Shown here one piece after another: positions 11,005-21,252 of a stretch of DNA of 64,000 nt. The notes below the pieces were generated by a model. The model made no database searches. It was not told where the DNA came from and saw only the letters and a list, made by a program, of their open reading frames with translations. The stretch spans positions 2,180,001-2,244,000 of the forward strand of contig NC_089041.1 in NCBI RefSeq assembly GCF_034140825.1, given 5' to 3'. The translations under genes and the position numbers were made by a program. The stretch is from Oryza sativa Japonica Group (taxonomy: Eukaryota; Streptophyta; Magnoliopsida; Poales; Poaceae). How positions within the stretch are numbered: the stretch's first letter is position 1; each line of letters begins with the position of its first letter.

Positions 11005-11577
11005 ATGGCTTCCACTTCGGGTCTCCTCGCCACGGTGCTCGCCATGGCCGTCTTGCTCGCCGGCAGCAGCCGCAGCTGCCAAGCGGCGCGCCACCTCGCC
11101 GACGCAACACCTCCTGCCGCCGTGCCGGTGCCTACCGTGCCCGCTGTCACATTGCCACCGATGCCGGCCATTCCTGCCGTCCCGGCGGCGACACTGCCGC
11201 CGATGCCGGCGGTGCCAATCGTGCCGAACACCGCGTTGCCGCCCATGCCGGCCGTGCCGAAGGTGGCACTTCCGCCAATGCCCGCGGTGCCGGCTGTGCC
11301 TACCGTCCCCGCGGTGACCGTGCCGCCAATGCCCGCGGTGCCCGCTGTGCCGGCGGCCACGTTGCCACCGATGCCCGCGGTGCCTGCAGTGCCGGCGGCG
11401 AGCTTGCCGCCGATGCCAGCCATGCCCGCCGTGCCGAACGCCGCGTTGCCGCCCATGCCGGCCGTGCCGAAGGTGACGCTGCCGCCGATGCCGTCGATGC
11501 CGGCCGTGCCCAAGGTGACGCTGCCGCCGATGCCATCCGTGCCAATGCCGTTCTTGGCACCTCCTCCTTCGGCATAA
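11005..11577 (+). CDS. Secreted proline-rich repeat protein, copy 2
   Basis: Intronless, 190 codons, the longest of the four copies. The signal peptide (MASTSGLLATVLAMAVLLAG, ending CQA) is followed by ARHLADATPP and then repeated PAVPxxxLPPMPA units; the C-terminus VPMPFLAPPPSA is identical to copies 1 and 3. It differs from copy 1 mainly in the number of repeat units, as expected from slippage or unequal exchange in a GC-rich DNA repeat. Codons are strongly G/C-ending. The reverse strand is open over the whole gene (206 codons), which follows from the repeat composition. Role in the cell wall is inferred from signal peptide and composition only. Confidence 0.85.
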   Translation: MASTSGLLATVLAMAVLLAGSSRSCQAARHLADATPPAAVPVPTVPAVTLPPMPAIPAVPAATLPPMPAVPIVPNTALPPMPAVPKVALPPMPAVPAVPTVPAVTVPPMPAVPAVPAATLPPMPAVPAVPAASLPPMPAMPAVPNAALPPMPAVPKVTLPPMPSMPAVPKVTLPPMPSVPMPFLAPPPSA

Positions 11578-13047
11578 GGACGCTGTCGATGCTTACACAT
11601 TTATTGGGTCATTTGATTTGATATCAAGCTTTTGGTTATATATTTCCTCTGCTTGATTTGTTTTCTGTGAGTAAATGTATGTTGCATGCGAGTTTTTTTT
11701 TTTTTGGAATTTTTGTTCTAGCCGTGTTTGTATATGGAGTATGCTTGGCTATAAGTACTTGTATGTGGCATTTGTTTATAAAAGTTTCATTTTGGTTGGT
11801 TAATTTTACTTGTGTTCATATTTCAGAATGGTTGTATTTTGTTGCATATGTCTGTTGGTAACTTGGATCATTGTCATTGTATGGTAAATTGAATGTGGAT
11901 GTTCTAAAAGCAAGTGCAATAAATATGACTTGGCACGGTAAAGATGGTCCGATACTCCGATAGGCTATAGGGAGGAATACACGCAAGCACAATCTTATAT
12001 AGAGCGGTGAGAAAAGAAAAAGGGGAATATATACTGTAGAGGACTTTAGATTTGTAGTTGGTTGTAGTTTGAAAAAAGAGGAGAGATATAATATTTTGTG
12101 GGTTTTTATTGTCTAGATTTTAGAAGATAAGATAGTAGTGGGCTTGGTTAGGGTGAATAATGACTATTGTACAAGCTAGCTGCTATACTGCCTATAGGTG
12201 ATATGGAATTTGGCTATAGCTACCGGTTAGCTTATTATTATTGTTGTTGTTGTATGATTGACACTAGATCGAGAAAAGGTGCGACAAATTAAACCATTGC
12301 AGTGAGTGTGACAGATTTTCCTGAACAGTATGGGAATTGAACTTATCGCTGTAAACAAATTCTCGTAAAATTCATACAGGCCAGTGTGAAAATTCTCATT
12401 TCTGATTTCTTGTTCAGATCATGGTTTTACCATTTTCTTCCTCCATGTCGATGCCAAAACAATGATAGAAGCCTTCTTTTCCCAATAAAATCTGACTGGT
12501 ACACCATAAACAGTTAATGCGTAATAATACAGCACATTTTCGATTTTTTTTTCCCAATACACTATATAGAACTATTATGTTACACAAGAAACCATATGTT
12601 ACCATATATCGATTTTTTTTAAAAGAGAAAATAGCTCTCTATATAGTGTATATGTGGCGACGGGCCGGGCGTCTCATAAATCAGAGGTCATCATGTACTC
12701 AAAGTTCACATAGGCTGAACTCGCATGCTTCAGAAGATAAACAGTGTTTGAAAAATATATAAGCACCAGCTAGCTGGAGTCCCTTTTTTTTAAAAAAAAA
12801 GATAGAGATTTTACATGGGGTCGAAATTTAATAAAGGATTAGTTATATGACGGACTGTACTACATAACTTTTTTTAAGGTTTTATATGGAGAAAACCTGG
12901 CCAACCAAGTTATAATATTTGTCAAACAGAGGTCCAGTATTTTGCATCATGCAGATTGCAGAATGGCTTTCAGCTGCAAGAAGGTAAGCTAACCAACTCA
13001 TTGAAACCAATTAACCTGGCAGCTGATACACGTACTCTTGCTTTGGC
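11578..13047. other. Spacer between proline-rich copies 2 and 3
   Basis: The 3' flank of copy 2 (about 11590-12230) resembles that of copy 1, including the 'attttgtgggttttt' segment. Bases about 12720-13047 resemble the upstream part of copy 2 (GGAGAAAACCTGGCCAACCA, GTCAAACA, AATGGCTTTCAGCTGCAA). No separate gene is seen. Confidence 0.5.
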
Positions 13048-13108
13048 CAACAACCAAATGTCAAGTTGTCAACTAATGAATTAATCTATTTGATCAACTC
13101 CTATAAAT
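13048..13108 (+). promoter_or_regulatory. Shared upstream block and TATA box, proline-rich gene 3
   Basis: The block appears at 13048-13065 with a single extra A (CAACAACCAAATGTCAAG), and TATAAAT lies at 13102-13108, 37 bases later. The ATG is at 13206. The leader here is nearly identical to that of gene 2. Confidence 0.6.
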
Positions 13109-13205
13109 TGCTGCGAAAGATGCACATCTTTGCATCACCAAGCAGCTCCAGTTTTGCAGTGTTCTAACTATTGCCAAGCTAGCTAGCCACTGAGATCTCT
13201 CAGCC

Positions 13206-13712
13206 ATGGCTTCCACTTCGGGTCTCCTCGCCACGGTGCTCGCCATGGCCGTCTTGCTCGCCGGCAGCAGCAGCAGCTGCCAAGCGGCGCGCCATCTCGC
13301 CGACGCAACACCTCCCGCTGCTGTGCCGGTGCCTACCGTGCCCGCTGTCACCTTGCCACCGATGCCGGCCATTCCTGCCGTCCCGGCGGCGACCCTGCCG
13401 CCGATGCCGGCGGTGCCAACCGTGCCGAACGCCGCGTTGCCGCCCATGCCGGCCGTGCCCAAGGTGGCGCTGCCGCCGATGCCCGCGGTGCCGGCTGTGC
13501 CTACAGTCCCCGCGGTGCCCGCTGTGCCGGCGGCGAGCTTGCCGCCTATGCCGGCCGTGCCCGCCGTGCCGAACGCCGTGTTGCCGCCGATGCCGGCCGT
13601 GCCGAAGGTGACGCTGCCGCCGATGCCGTCGATGCCGGCCGTGCCCAAGGTGACGCTGCCGCCGATGCCATCCGTGCCGATGCCATTCTTGGCGCCACCT
13701 CCTTCGGCATGA
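13206..13712 (+). CDS. Secreted proline-rich repeat protein, copy 3
   Basis: Intronless, 168 codons. The signal peptide and first repeats match copy 2 almost exactly (MASTSGLLATVLAMAVLLAG), but the middle is shorter: the unit TVPAVPAVPAASLPPMP bridges what are several more units in copy 2, consistent with a deletion of whole repeats. The C-terminus is the same VPMPFLAPPPSA, followed by TGA rather than TAA. With copy 2 it forms the youngest pair of the array, judging by the shared leader and signal peptide. Function in the wall or apoplast is inferred. Confidence 0.85.
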   Translation: MASTSGLLATVLAMAVLLAGSSSSCQAARHLADATPPAAVPVPTVPAVTLPPMPAIPAVPAATLPPMPAVPTVPNAALPPMPAVPKVALPPMPAVPAVPTVPAVPAVPAASLPPMPAVPAVPNAVLPPMPAVPKVTLPPMPSMPAVPKVTLPPMPSVPMPFLAPPPSA

Positions 13713-14881
13713 GCATCAGCAGCATGCTACCTGCAGTGGTCTACATAAATTGTGTCATTTGATTGGGACTTTTGGTTATATATTTCTCCATGTTTGATTT
13801 GTTTTCTATATATGTGTGTAAATGCTTGTACATTTATGCGAGTTATTTGTGATTTGTTCTAGTTATTGGGCATCTTTGTATATGGAGGGCTCGGTTATAA
13901 GCACATGTAAAATTATATATATGGCATTTTTATTATAAGTTTCTTTTGGTCAGTTTGAACTTGTACATGTTGGCTTGGCAGTATTTGTTGCATGCCACCT
14001 CTTTTAACAATTTGGATGATTGCCATTGTTCGGCCAATGCCACATGGGGATCTTAACCTCATGCCCACAGGAAAAAAACCTCCTTCGGAATATGACAAAT
14101 TTTCTCAAACAACACCTTGAGAAATGAAGTTATTCTTATAAAAATATCATAAAATTTGTATATTTCGAAGGGAGCCGAACTTAAAAGATCTCTCTTCCAA
14201 TTCATGAGTCATGATTTTATCCTCGTCTTCCTCCACGCTGATGGCGACGATATATAGATATCTTCTGGCACCATATATATATATATATACCATATATATA
14301 TATATATATAGTACTAGTACTTGCCAACGAAATTTGGTAGTTACATCTTAAAATATAGCATGCAGTTACATATGCGCATGTTATCAGATAAAGTATTGAA
14401 CAAATATTTTAGAAATAGATTTTTTGTTAGATTATGGAAATGTCTTCAGAGAAAAAAAAACATGTTGCATTATTACATATTAATTGACAGAAAAAGTATG
14501 TTGCATTATTACCTATTAATTAATTAACTGCGGGAAACCATACATATTAACAACATTAACCATAACTACAATCCTATGGAGTACATGAGGCAAATAAAAA
14601 TCAGAGGTCATTACTTTTGGCTGTGTGCACTAAATTATATATACAGAGCGTGGAGATATAATCATATTCCATAAACTAATTAAATAATAATAATCACGCA
14701 AATCGTCACAGACTCACAATCCACACAGGCTAGCTGAAGACTGATGCATCTGAAGATAGCAGTATTAATTAATTTGCAAAAGTTATAATTATCTCATGTC
14801 TAGTCAAATTTTAAATTTTAGTAATTAAGTAGCTGCAGTCATTATGGATAAAAATAACTTCTAGTTTTACTATGGATCATA
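13713..14881. other. Spacer between proline-rich copies 3 and 4
   Basis: This is AT-rich with a (TA)n microsatellite at about 14273-14311. It contains no supported gene; the 68-codon frame at 14321-14527 is rich in Lys/Tyr/Leu and looks like chance. The flank of copy 3 diverges from those of copies 1 and 2 beyond about 14000. Confidence 0.45.
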
Positions 14882-15140
14882 CTCTCTCCATACTCGTAAA
14901 AAAAGTCGTTAGGACAGTGACACGGTTTCCAAAACACAACATTGACTTTCTTATTTCTACAAAAATATTTATTAAAAAGTAATATATGTATACTTTTATG
15001 AAAGTATTTTTCAAGACAAATCTATATATATGATTTTTACATTTTCAAACTCAACAACTTGAGAGTTATTTATGATTTATATTCTCAAGGTTTGACTTAA
15101 ACATTGTTCTAAACGACTTCCTTTATAAGTACAGAGGGAG
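14882..15140. mobile_element. Stowaway MITE (TA target)
   Basis: TA flanks both ends (14880-14881 and 15141-15142). The left end CTCTCTCCATACTCGTAAAA and the reverse complement of the right end CTCCCTCTGTACTTATAAAG are inverted repeats carrying the Stowaway CTCCCTCYRT signature, and both continue into 'gtcgttta/taaacgac'. Length is 259 bp, non-coding. Confidence 0.75.
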
Positions 15141-15480
15141 TATATGCAAACTTTATGGAGAACACTGTAGTTTACTGATACCATGCTAAAAAAAATAGTT
15201 TAACGAAGTACAACCGTTCAACTGCTCTCAACCTGATGCCTTGTATGAGATCAGAAAGCTAGCTAGCTTGTGTTGACAGCTGTTCTAATGATTTGAGATA
15301 TATCAAACTTGTCAAAACAGTACACTTGTGCTGATCTAATCACATTTCAACTGTCTATCTAATCATAGGTGAGCTAACCGAGGAAGAACAATGCAACATA
15401 TTGGGCCACCTCTATTACCACCTGATGATCTCTTCTTCCTAACCAATAATTAACAAATCCTTGCAGATGGTTTGGAAGGT

Positions 15481-15532
15481 CAACAACCAGTGTCAAGATC
15501 TGACCATGCAATTAGCTTTGTGAGCTATAAAT
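15481..15532 (+). promoter_or_regulatory. Shared upstream block and TATA box, proline-rich gene 4
   Basis: The block reads CAACAACCAGTGTCAAG (15481-15497), one base different from genes 1 and 2, and TATAAAT follows at 15526-15532, 29 bases later. Survival of the block in this most diverged copy supports a function. Confidence 0.55.
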
Positions 15533-15653
15533 GTATCCATACATTGCTTTGCATCAAACAACACTGAATTTATTGCAGTAGTTAATTAGAACACTGAATA
15601 TATTAGCTGTGCTAAGTGTAGCTAGCTCAGTGGGCAAAGCAAGCAATATTTCA

Positions 15654-16109
15654 ATGGCTTCCAGCTCGAACTTGCTCGCGATGGCCATTGCCGTGGCTGC
15701 CGTGCTCCTAGCGGGCAACGGCAACACCGGCCACGCAGCGCGGCACCTCGCCGACACGACCGAGGCGCCGGCTGCCGCCATTCCTGCTGTTCCGGCCATG
15801 CCGAAACCGACGATCCCCACCATCGTCCCGGCGGTCACGTTACCGCCGATCCCGGCCGTGCCAAAGGTGACATTGCCGCCGATGCCCGCCATCCCGACCG
15901 TGCCGGCGGTGACCATGCCACCGATGCCCGCCGTGCCGGCCGTGCCGGCGGTGACTCTGCCGCCGATGCCCGCGGTGCCCACCGTGCCGCCGAACACTGT
16001 CGTCGTTCCCGCCGCCGTCGTGCCGGCGTTGCCAAAGGTGGCGCTGCCGCCGATGGCCGCCGTCCCCAACGTTCCAATGCCATTCCTCGCGCCACCACCC
16101 AAGGCCTAA
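15654..16109 (+). CDS. Secreted proline-rich repeat protein, copy 4 (diverged)
   Basis: Intronless, 151 codons from the ATG at 15654. The signal peptide (MASSSNLLAMAIAVAAVLLA, ending GHA) is followed by ARHLADTTEAPAAA, then the same PAVPxVTLPPMPA repeats and the C-terminus VPMPFLAPPPKA. It is the most diverged copy: a PTIPTIVPAV insertion, a VPPNTVVVPAAVVPALP segment and a final lysine instead of serine. An in-frame opening reaches back to 15609 but has no ATG before 15654, so this start is well supported. It is the last member of the array and lies 2.7 kb from a BAHD gene on the other strand. Confidence 0.85.
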   Translation: MASSSNLLAMAIAVAAVLLAGNGNTGHAARHLADTTEAPAAAIPAVPAMPKPTIPTIVPAVTLPPIPAVPKVTLPPMPAIPTVPAVTMPPMPAVPAVPAVTLPPMPAVPTVPPNTVVVPAAVVPALPKVALPPMAAVPNVPMPFLAPPPKA

Positions 16110-16600
16110 ACGTAGCTCGTTTCGCCATGTGTGCACGATGAGTGTCAGTGTGTGTTTAATGCTATTTTGTTGATTGTACGTTTTTGCATGGCGTACAGAT
16201 ATTTTGTCATTCTTTCATGTATGTACTGTATACTATATATGTGGGCTTGTACTTGATTGAATTTTATGGAATCGGTTGTCGAGGTTTCTTGACAATAATC
16301 TCTGAATTTTACTACAATTCCTGGGTTGACCGACACATAAAAAAGAAAATTCCATTCATACCATAATAAAGATCGAACAAATTTGAAGAATACAGTGTAG
16401 AATTAATAGTACTACCTTGCAAAATTGTGGTACTACTTAAAATAGCCGGCTAAACCTTTCTATGGATAGGGTTTTATGATTTTCTCCACATAAAACCATA
16501 TTCTTTTGGGCTACTTTTAATATTGGAATCAAAAGAAAACAATTATAAATAGGAACTAGAGCATCCCTATCGCTTGCCCCGTGCATGGCCCCCCGTGGGC
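16110..16600. other. Spacer after the proline-rich array
   Basis: This is the 3' flank of copy 4 followed by AT-rich DNA. No gene is seen. The GC-rich stretch from about 16560 (CCCCGTGCATGGCCCCCCGTGGGC) continues after the hAT element at 16867, so the element split a pre-existing GC-rich segment. Confidence 0.45.
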
Positions 16601-16858
16601 TAGGGATGAAAACGGTCGGAAATAATCGGAAACGGTACATTATTTTATTATTTTTTTCGAAAACGAACGGAAACGGTCTGGAAATTTTCATATTTATGAA
16701 TTCATCTATTTAGTGTCAACTTCAATGCCACGCTTACAGAAATAAAAAAAAACTAAAATTTGAAAACGGTAACCAACGGTAAAATTATTATTATTATATT
16801 AGTTTTGCGGAAACGGTATCGGTACGATCGGGAAGTTTCCATACCGTTTTCACCCCTA
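16601..16858. mobile_element. Non-autonomous hAT element (Ac/Ds-like), 258 bp
   Basis: The left end TAGGGATGAAAACGG and the reverse complement of the right end TAGGGGTGAAAACGG form 15-bp terminal inverted repeats like those of Ac/Ds. A perfect 8-bp target duplication CCGTGGGC lies at 16593-16600 and 16859-16866. The interior has several AAACGGT/CGGAAAC words in both orientations, like Ac subterminal transposase-binding repeats, and no ORF. The intact duplication and near-identical ends suggest a fairly recent insertion that could be mobilised only by a transposase supplied elsewhere. Confidence 0.9.
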
Positions 16859-18819
16859 CCGTGGGCTGTGCTCGGCTCGGGGCACATCGGCCCCCGGGGT
16901 GCGATCCCCTATGGGCGGTGCTTGGGGCACATCCCTCCCACCCTCCCTGTGGTCGGTGCCCAAGACACCTCTATCACCTCTTGGGCATATTTTTTTCTTT
17001 TTAATCCATGTGTGTTTTTATTAAGCTTGGGCCTTTTTCCATTTTTTTTTCTATAGCAGGCCAAATCCAACAAGATGCACACTTGGACTTCGTAGGCCAC
17101 ATGCTTTTTTTTGTTTTTTCCAGATTGCTATTTGAATCTATTTTAAAACTGGATGTACAAAGTTTATAGGTATAAAATTCACATGAACAAAATTACATAA
17201 AGTTTATATGTTCAAAGTATTTATGCATAAAATTTTCGCATATAAATTGTTTCTAGGCCAAAATGATATGCTACTAAATTTCTTTCAAATTAATATATAC
17301 AAATTTTATCTATACAAAGTTTCTATATACTAGTACAAAGTTTACACGCAACAAAATGTCTATTTGTATAATTTATATATACAAATATTTTGATATACAA
17401 TCTATCTATAAAAGGAAAAAAAAAAGAGGTTAGCTATTGGTTGTGACCCGCATAAAACAAGAAACATAAGTGGGCTCTTTTTCTCTATAAGGGTTCATTA
17501 GCTTACCTAGGAAGAGAAGAGGGAGACCTACCTGGGAAGAGAAGAGGGAGGCAGGTAGCGCTACCACACGAAGTAGCACTGATTTTATCATGCGATCGCA
17601 CGTCCTAGGAGGCACATGATCAATTGCGAATTAGACGAAGCCTTTGTAGGAGAAGTAATCTTGTGCCAACAGGTACTTCTCTATGTCCACCTAGACTTTA
17701 GGAAAGCACTAGGACTTGGGAAACCTTGCCCTTCAAGCAAATAAAAAAAGAGCCAGATTGAATTCATGCTAGGAATCCACCAGTCAGACCGTCTGAACAC
17801 CTACAATCAGGCCATAATTCATTGTACATTTGCACTATATTAAAATAAATTTTAAGGTGTCTTAAGCATACAAGTGGACTAGGAATCAAAAAATAAATCA
17901 CCTGTAACGATAATAAGTAGATATGCAGATGCAAACCGTGCTTTCATTGAGTGCATGTAAGCAGGCTACAATGTTACCTTCTTGTAGAAAGTCAGAATAT
18001 AAGGCTAATACCATGGTAGATTGTGAGTGTTTAGTCACTTCTGCGAGAACTCATGTTCTAACTCTACACTCCTACGTCTGCCAAGTTGTGGTATGAATGT
18101 GATAATTTTGGAGCAAAGTATTTATCGTCATATCCAATGTTTCATTCATAAACCAAACATATAGAAGTTGATTTCTATTTTTTACCAGAAATAGTATATA
18201 TCGAAAGAAGCTTTTGACAATTGAGTTTATTCATTCATAAGATTAAATTGTAGATGTTGTCAAAAAAACAAATAACAAAAGGGCAGTTGAAGAACTTTTA
18301 TGTTCGATCTCAATCTAGAACACGGTTGAGAATATTGAGAATTGAGATTGAGGGAGGCTGTTCTGTTTCGATAACCTATGTCTGCGTGCGTGTGTATCTA
18401 ATGTAATCATATATCATCCGTATAACCGTGTAGGAATCAAATTCATAGCTTATATAGTAATTTTATCATGATGCAACCACCCTAAGTAGCACACGGGTGC
18501 AGTGATTGAAATTTCGAAAACCCCTCCGGCACGCAACTATTTCGTCCAAAATTTTATCCTTTTTTCCATTTTAGTCAAATTTTGATCAAATTCAATCAAA
18601 TTTTATTCAAATTTAATACAAACCAAACTTTGTATAATCCTCGCCTTTCAATGGCGCCATAGAATTAAACACGCTTTCCATGCATCTCTATTATTCCACA
18701 TTCCCTTTATTTATTGATAGACATTGGATTACCATTAAGCCAGCAAACAAACACTAAACCATCACCAGTCAAAGCACTCTCAAAACAATATTATCATGGG
18801 AAGAAAACGAAATTAAGCT
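16859..18819. other. Spacer between hAT element and BAHD gene
   Basis: Bases 16867-16980 are GC-rich (CTCGGGGCACATCGG) and may be an old gene or element fragment. Bases 17150-17410 carry repeated 'acaaagtttatatg' and 'atacaaa' words, a loose AT-rich repeat. Bases 17510-17550 hold a direct repeat of 'ggaagagaagagggag'. No gene is supported. Confidence 0.4.
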
Positions 18820-20247
18820 TCAAGCTTTGTCGTTGTTGTCGTTGACCAGCAGCAGGTGGTCCGGCGTGACGGCGGCCCAGAACTCGCCGTCCTCCTCCAG
18901 CGCCGCCATGTGCTCCGGCGCCAGCTCCACCTCGGCGTCGATGCCGCCGCCGCCGCCGCCGTCCCGCCCCGGGAACAGCGACACCTTCCCGTCGTACTTG
19001 TTCCCCTTGCCGCTCCTCGCCGCCACCGCCTTCCCCCACCCGAAGTCGCACCCGTACATGTCGAACCGCGGCGAGCTGCTCACGAACACGCCGCTCGCGT
19101 CGAACAGCCTGAACGCCGACACCGACGGCGCCGCCGCCGAGCGCGCGCGGATGCGCTCGTCGGTGTGCGCGGCCACCGCGCGGCCCACGGCGGCGGCCGC
19201 CCACCCGTGCCCGCGCGCCAGGAGCTCCGACGCCGGCACCGCCTCCGTCGACGCGGGGAGGATGCTGTTCCCGAAGTACTCCGGTGGCAGCGGCGGGCGG
19301 AGGCGGCCGCGGCTGTTGACCGACGCGCGGAACACCACCTCCCGGCCCGGCGCCAGCCGCCGCGCGCGGGTGACGCACCGCCATAGCAGCGAGCTCAGCG
19401 CCTGGAACCTCGTCACGGCGGCCGCGCCGGCTGCGTCCCCGGCGGCGAGGAGCTCCCACCGCGCGCGCTCCTTGAGCGCCGCCAGTGACTCCGCCGAGAA
19501 GTGCAGCATCCGCTCGCGCAGCAGCGGAGGTGTCGTCGTCGTTGTCCTCGCGATGAGCCCCGCCAGGTCGTCGTAAGGGAGCACCACCGGCGCCGCCGCG
19601 CCGCCGTCGGGCGACCAACGCTCCAGGAGAGGCGCGCGCGACGTCGCCACCGCGTTCTCGAGCTTAGCGCGCGCGATCTCGGCCCAGGCGTTGAGGAAGT
19701 CCCAGAAGGCGGTGCCATCGGAGAGCGCGTGGTTGTACACGAACCCAAGGAAGACGCCGCCATCGACGAGCTCGGTGACCTGGACGACGAAGAGCGGGAG
19801 CTCATGGCCATCGTAGTTGACAGCCTCATCGAGAGGGAAGAAGGAGCGGACGATGCCACTCGGGACATCGACGTCGGGAGGGAGGATGTCAGCGGTGGAG
19901 ACGCCATCGGCGACGGCGTGGACGATCTGGGCGCCCTGGCCGTCGCAGTCGATGGAGACGGAGCAGCCGCCGCCGGGGTGCTTGTCGGTGGCGAAGCGGC
20001 CGGCGACGGGGTAGTACACGTGGAGCGCGTCGGCGAGGGCGGCGGCGAGATGTTCGACGAGGTGGAGAGTGGCGGGCGGTGGCCGGAAGAGGAGGCCCTT
20101 CTGGATGTAGTCGGCGGCGAGGAGGGACACGTCCCAGGTGGTGAGCGGGATGCGCTCCCGCGGCCGTGGCCGCGATGGCTTCACCGTGCGCGTCGACACC
20201 ACGCGCACCGGTGGCGATGGCGGCGGCGTCGGCGGCGGCGGCGGCAT
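18820..20247 (-). CDS. BAHD-family acyl-CoA-dependent acyltransferase
   Basis: A single exon of 475 residues is typical in length for the family. The two hallmarks are present: the catalytic HxxxD as HALSD (residues 173-177, within YNHALSDGTAFWDFLN) and the structural DFGWG (401-405, within YGCDFGWGKA). The N-terminus after a proline-rich leader reads IPLTTWDVSLL, as in HXXXD transferases. BAHD enzymes transfer acyl groups from acyl-CoA to alcohols or amines in the cytosol; the acceptor cannot be deduced. Overall it resembles the grass group annotated as uncharacterised acetyltransferases rather than HCT. The glycine run at about 429-434 and the Thr run (TTTTT) are low-complexity. A TATATATA stretch lies on this strand at 20351-20358, about 105 bases upstream of the ATG. 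Confidence 0.9.
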   Translation of the reverse strand: MPPPPPTPPPSPPVRVVSTRTVKPSRPRPRERIPLTTWDVSLLAADYIQKGLLFRPPPATLHLVEHLAAALADALHVYYPVAGRFATDKHPGGGCSVSIDCDGQGAQIVHAVADGVSTADILPPDVDVPSGIVRSFFPLDEAVNYDGHELPLFVVQVTELVDGGVFLGFVYNHALSDGTAFWDFLNAWAEIARAKLENAVATSRAPLLERWSPDGGAAAPVVLPYDDLAGLIARTTTTTPPLLRERMLHFSAESLAALKERARWELLAAGDAAGAAAVTRFQALSSLLWRCVTRARRLAPGREVVFRASVNSRGRLRPPLPPEYFGNSILPASTEAVPASELLARGHGWAAAAVGRAVAAHTDERIRARSAAAPSVSAFRLFDASGVFVSSSPRFDMYGCDFGWGKAVAARSGKGNKYDGKVSLFPGRDGGGGGGIDAEVELAPEHMAALEEDGEFWAAVTPDHLLLVNDNNDKA

Positions 20248-20350
20248 CCTGAGGAGATTGCGAGCGTTGGGTGCTCTTCTTGTTCGATCAAGTAGAGAAT
20301 TTCCACCTCTATACTAACTCACCTCTCCTTAATTAATCTTGTGTTTGTGT

Positions 20351-20358
20351 GTATATAT
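20351..20358 (-). promoter_or_regulatory. Likely TATA box of the BAHD gene
   Basis: TATATATA on the minus strand lies about 105 bases before the ATG at 20247, leaving a leader of about 70-75 bases. It is a simple AT repeat, so it is only a candidate. Confidence 0.45.
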
Positions 20359-20397
20359 AATCTAATCTTTTGATGAGTTGCTAGTGAAGTTCATTTA

Positions 20398-20520
20398 GGC
20401 TGTGTTTAGTTTACTAAAGTTTGAAAGTTTGGTTAAAATTGATATAATATGATAGAAAAGTTGTGTGTATGAAAATTTTGATGTGATGAAAAGTTGAAAG
20501 TTTGGAAAAAAACTTTGGCC
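20398..20520. mobile_element. Tourist-like MITE, 123 bp
   Basis: TTA flanks both ends (20395-20397 and 20521-20523). The left end GGCTGTGTTTAG and the reverse complement of the right end GGCCAAAGTTTT are partial inverted repeats, and the interior shows 'gtgatgaaaagttgaaagtttgg'. A related element lies at 34893-35038. It is inserted in the promoter region of the BAHD gene, about 40 bases upstream of its TATA candidate. Confidence 0.65.
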
Positions 20521-21018
20521 TTAGACTTGGTACTGATACACGACATTTTGCAAGTCGTCACGTCTGACATGAGCATGCATGCCTGCTAGTACGTTCAAGT
20601 GTTCAACTAATCCTAGAGTAAACCATTGGCTTAGTGCCATTAGCACTAGGGAGTACTCTAATTTAAAAGCAATAACACAAGTACACACCATAGCCCTTCT
20701 TTTATACCCCTAAAATAAATCAACTTTTGTATTTAAAGACTAGCAATCCCGAAGGCCAAATCCTAAGGTTCAAAAAAATAAACGAAAGGATGAAGAGGAA
20801 ATTCAGTGGAAGGTGCATGTGCTCAACCCGATCATTTACTTTATATATTTACTAGACTAGATTTCAGATATTATCTTTGACTTACAGGATGGCAGATTAA
20901 CTCAAATCTGATGCAGAAGATTACAGATCGATAGAGTCCGTCAACTAAAACTGTGCTGCTGCTTACGAAACAAATATCAACTGCAAGTGTAATAGCTCTT
21001 CTTGTTGTTTAACTCGTA

Positions 21019-21252
21019 CTCCCTCCGTTTTTAAATATTTGGCACCATTGACTTTTTTTAAATATGCTTAACCGTTCGTCTTATTTAAAAAAATTAAGTA
21101 ATTATTAATTCTTTTCATATCATTTGATTCATTGTTAAATATACTTATATGTGTATATAGTTTTACATATTTCACAAAAGTTTTTGAATAAGACGAACGG
21201 TCAAACATGTGCTAAAAAGTTAACGTTGTCAAATATTTCGAAATGGGGGGAG
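21019..21252. mobile_element. Stowaway MITE, 234 bp
   Basis: TA flanks both sides (21017-21018 and 21253-21254). The left end CTCCCTCCGTTTTTAAATAT and the reverse complement of the right end CTCCCCCCATTTCGAAATAT are inverted repeats that continue with AACCGTTCGTCTTATTYAAA on both arms. No ORF is present. Confidence 0.85.

Noticed and set aside
18856-20295. Long frames antisense or out of frame to the BAHD gene (up to 274 codons)
   Set aside because: These are shadows of a GC-rich coding region; only the 475-residue frame has HALSD and DFGWG.
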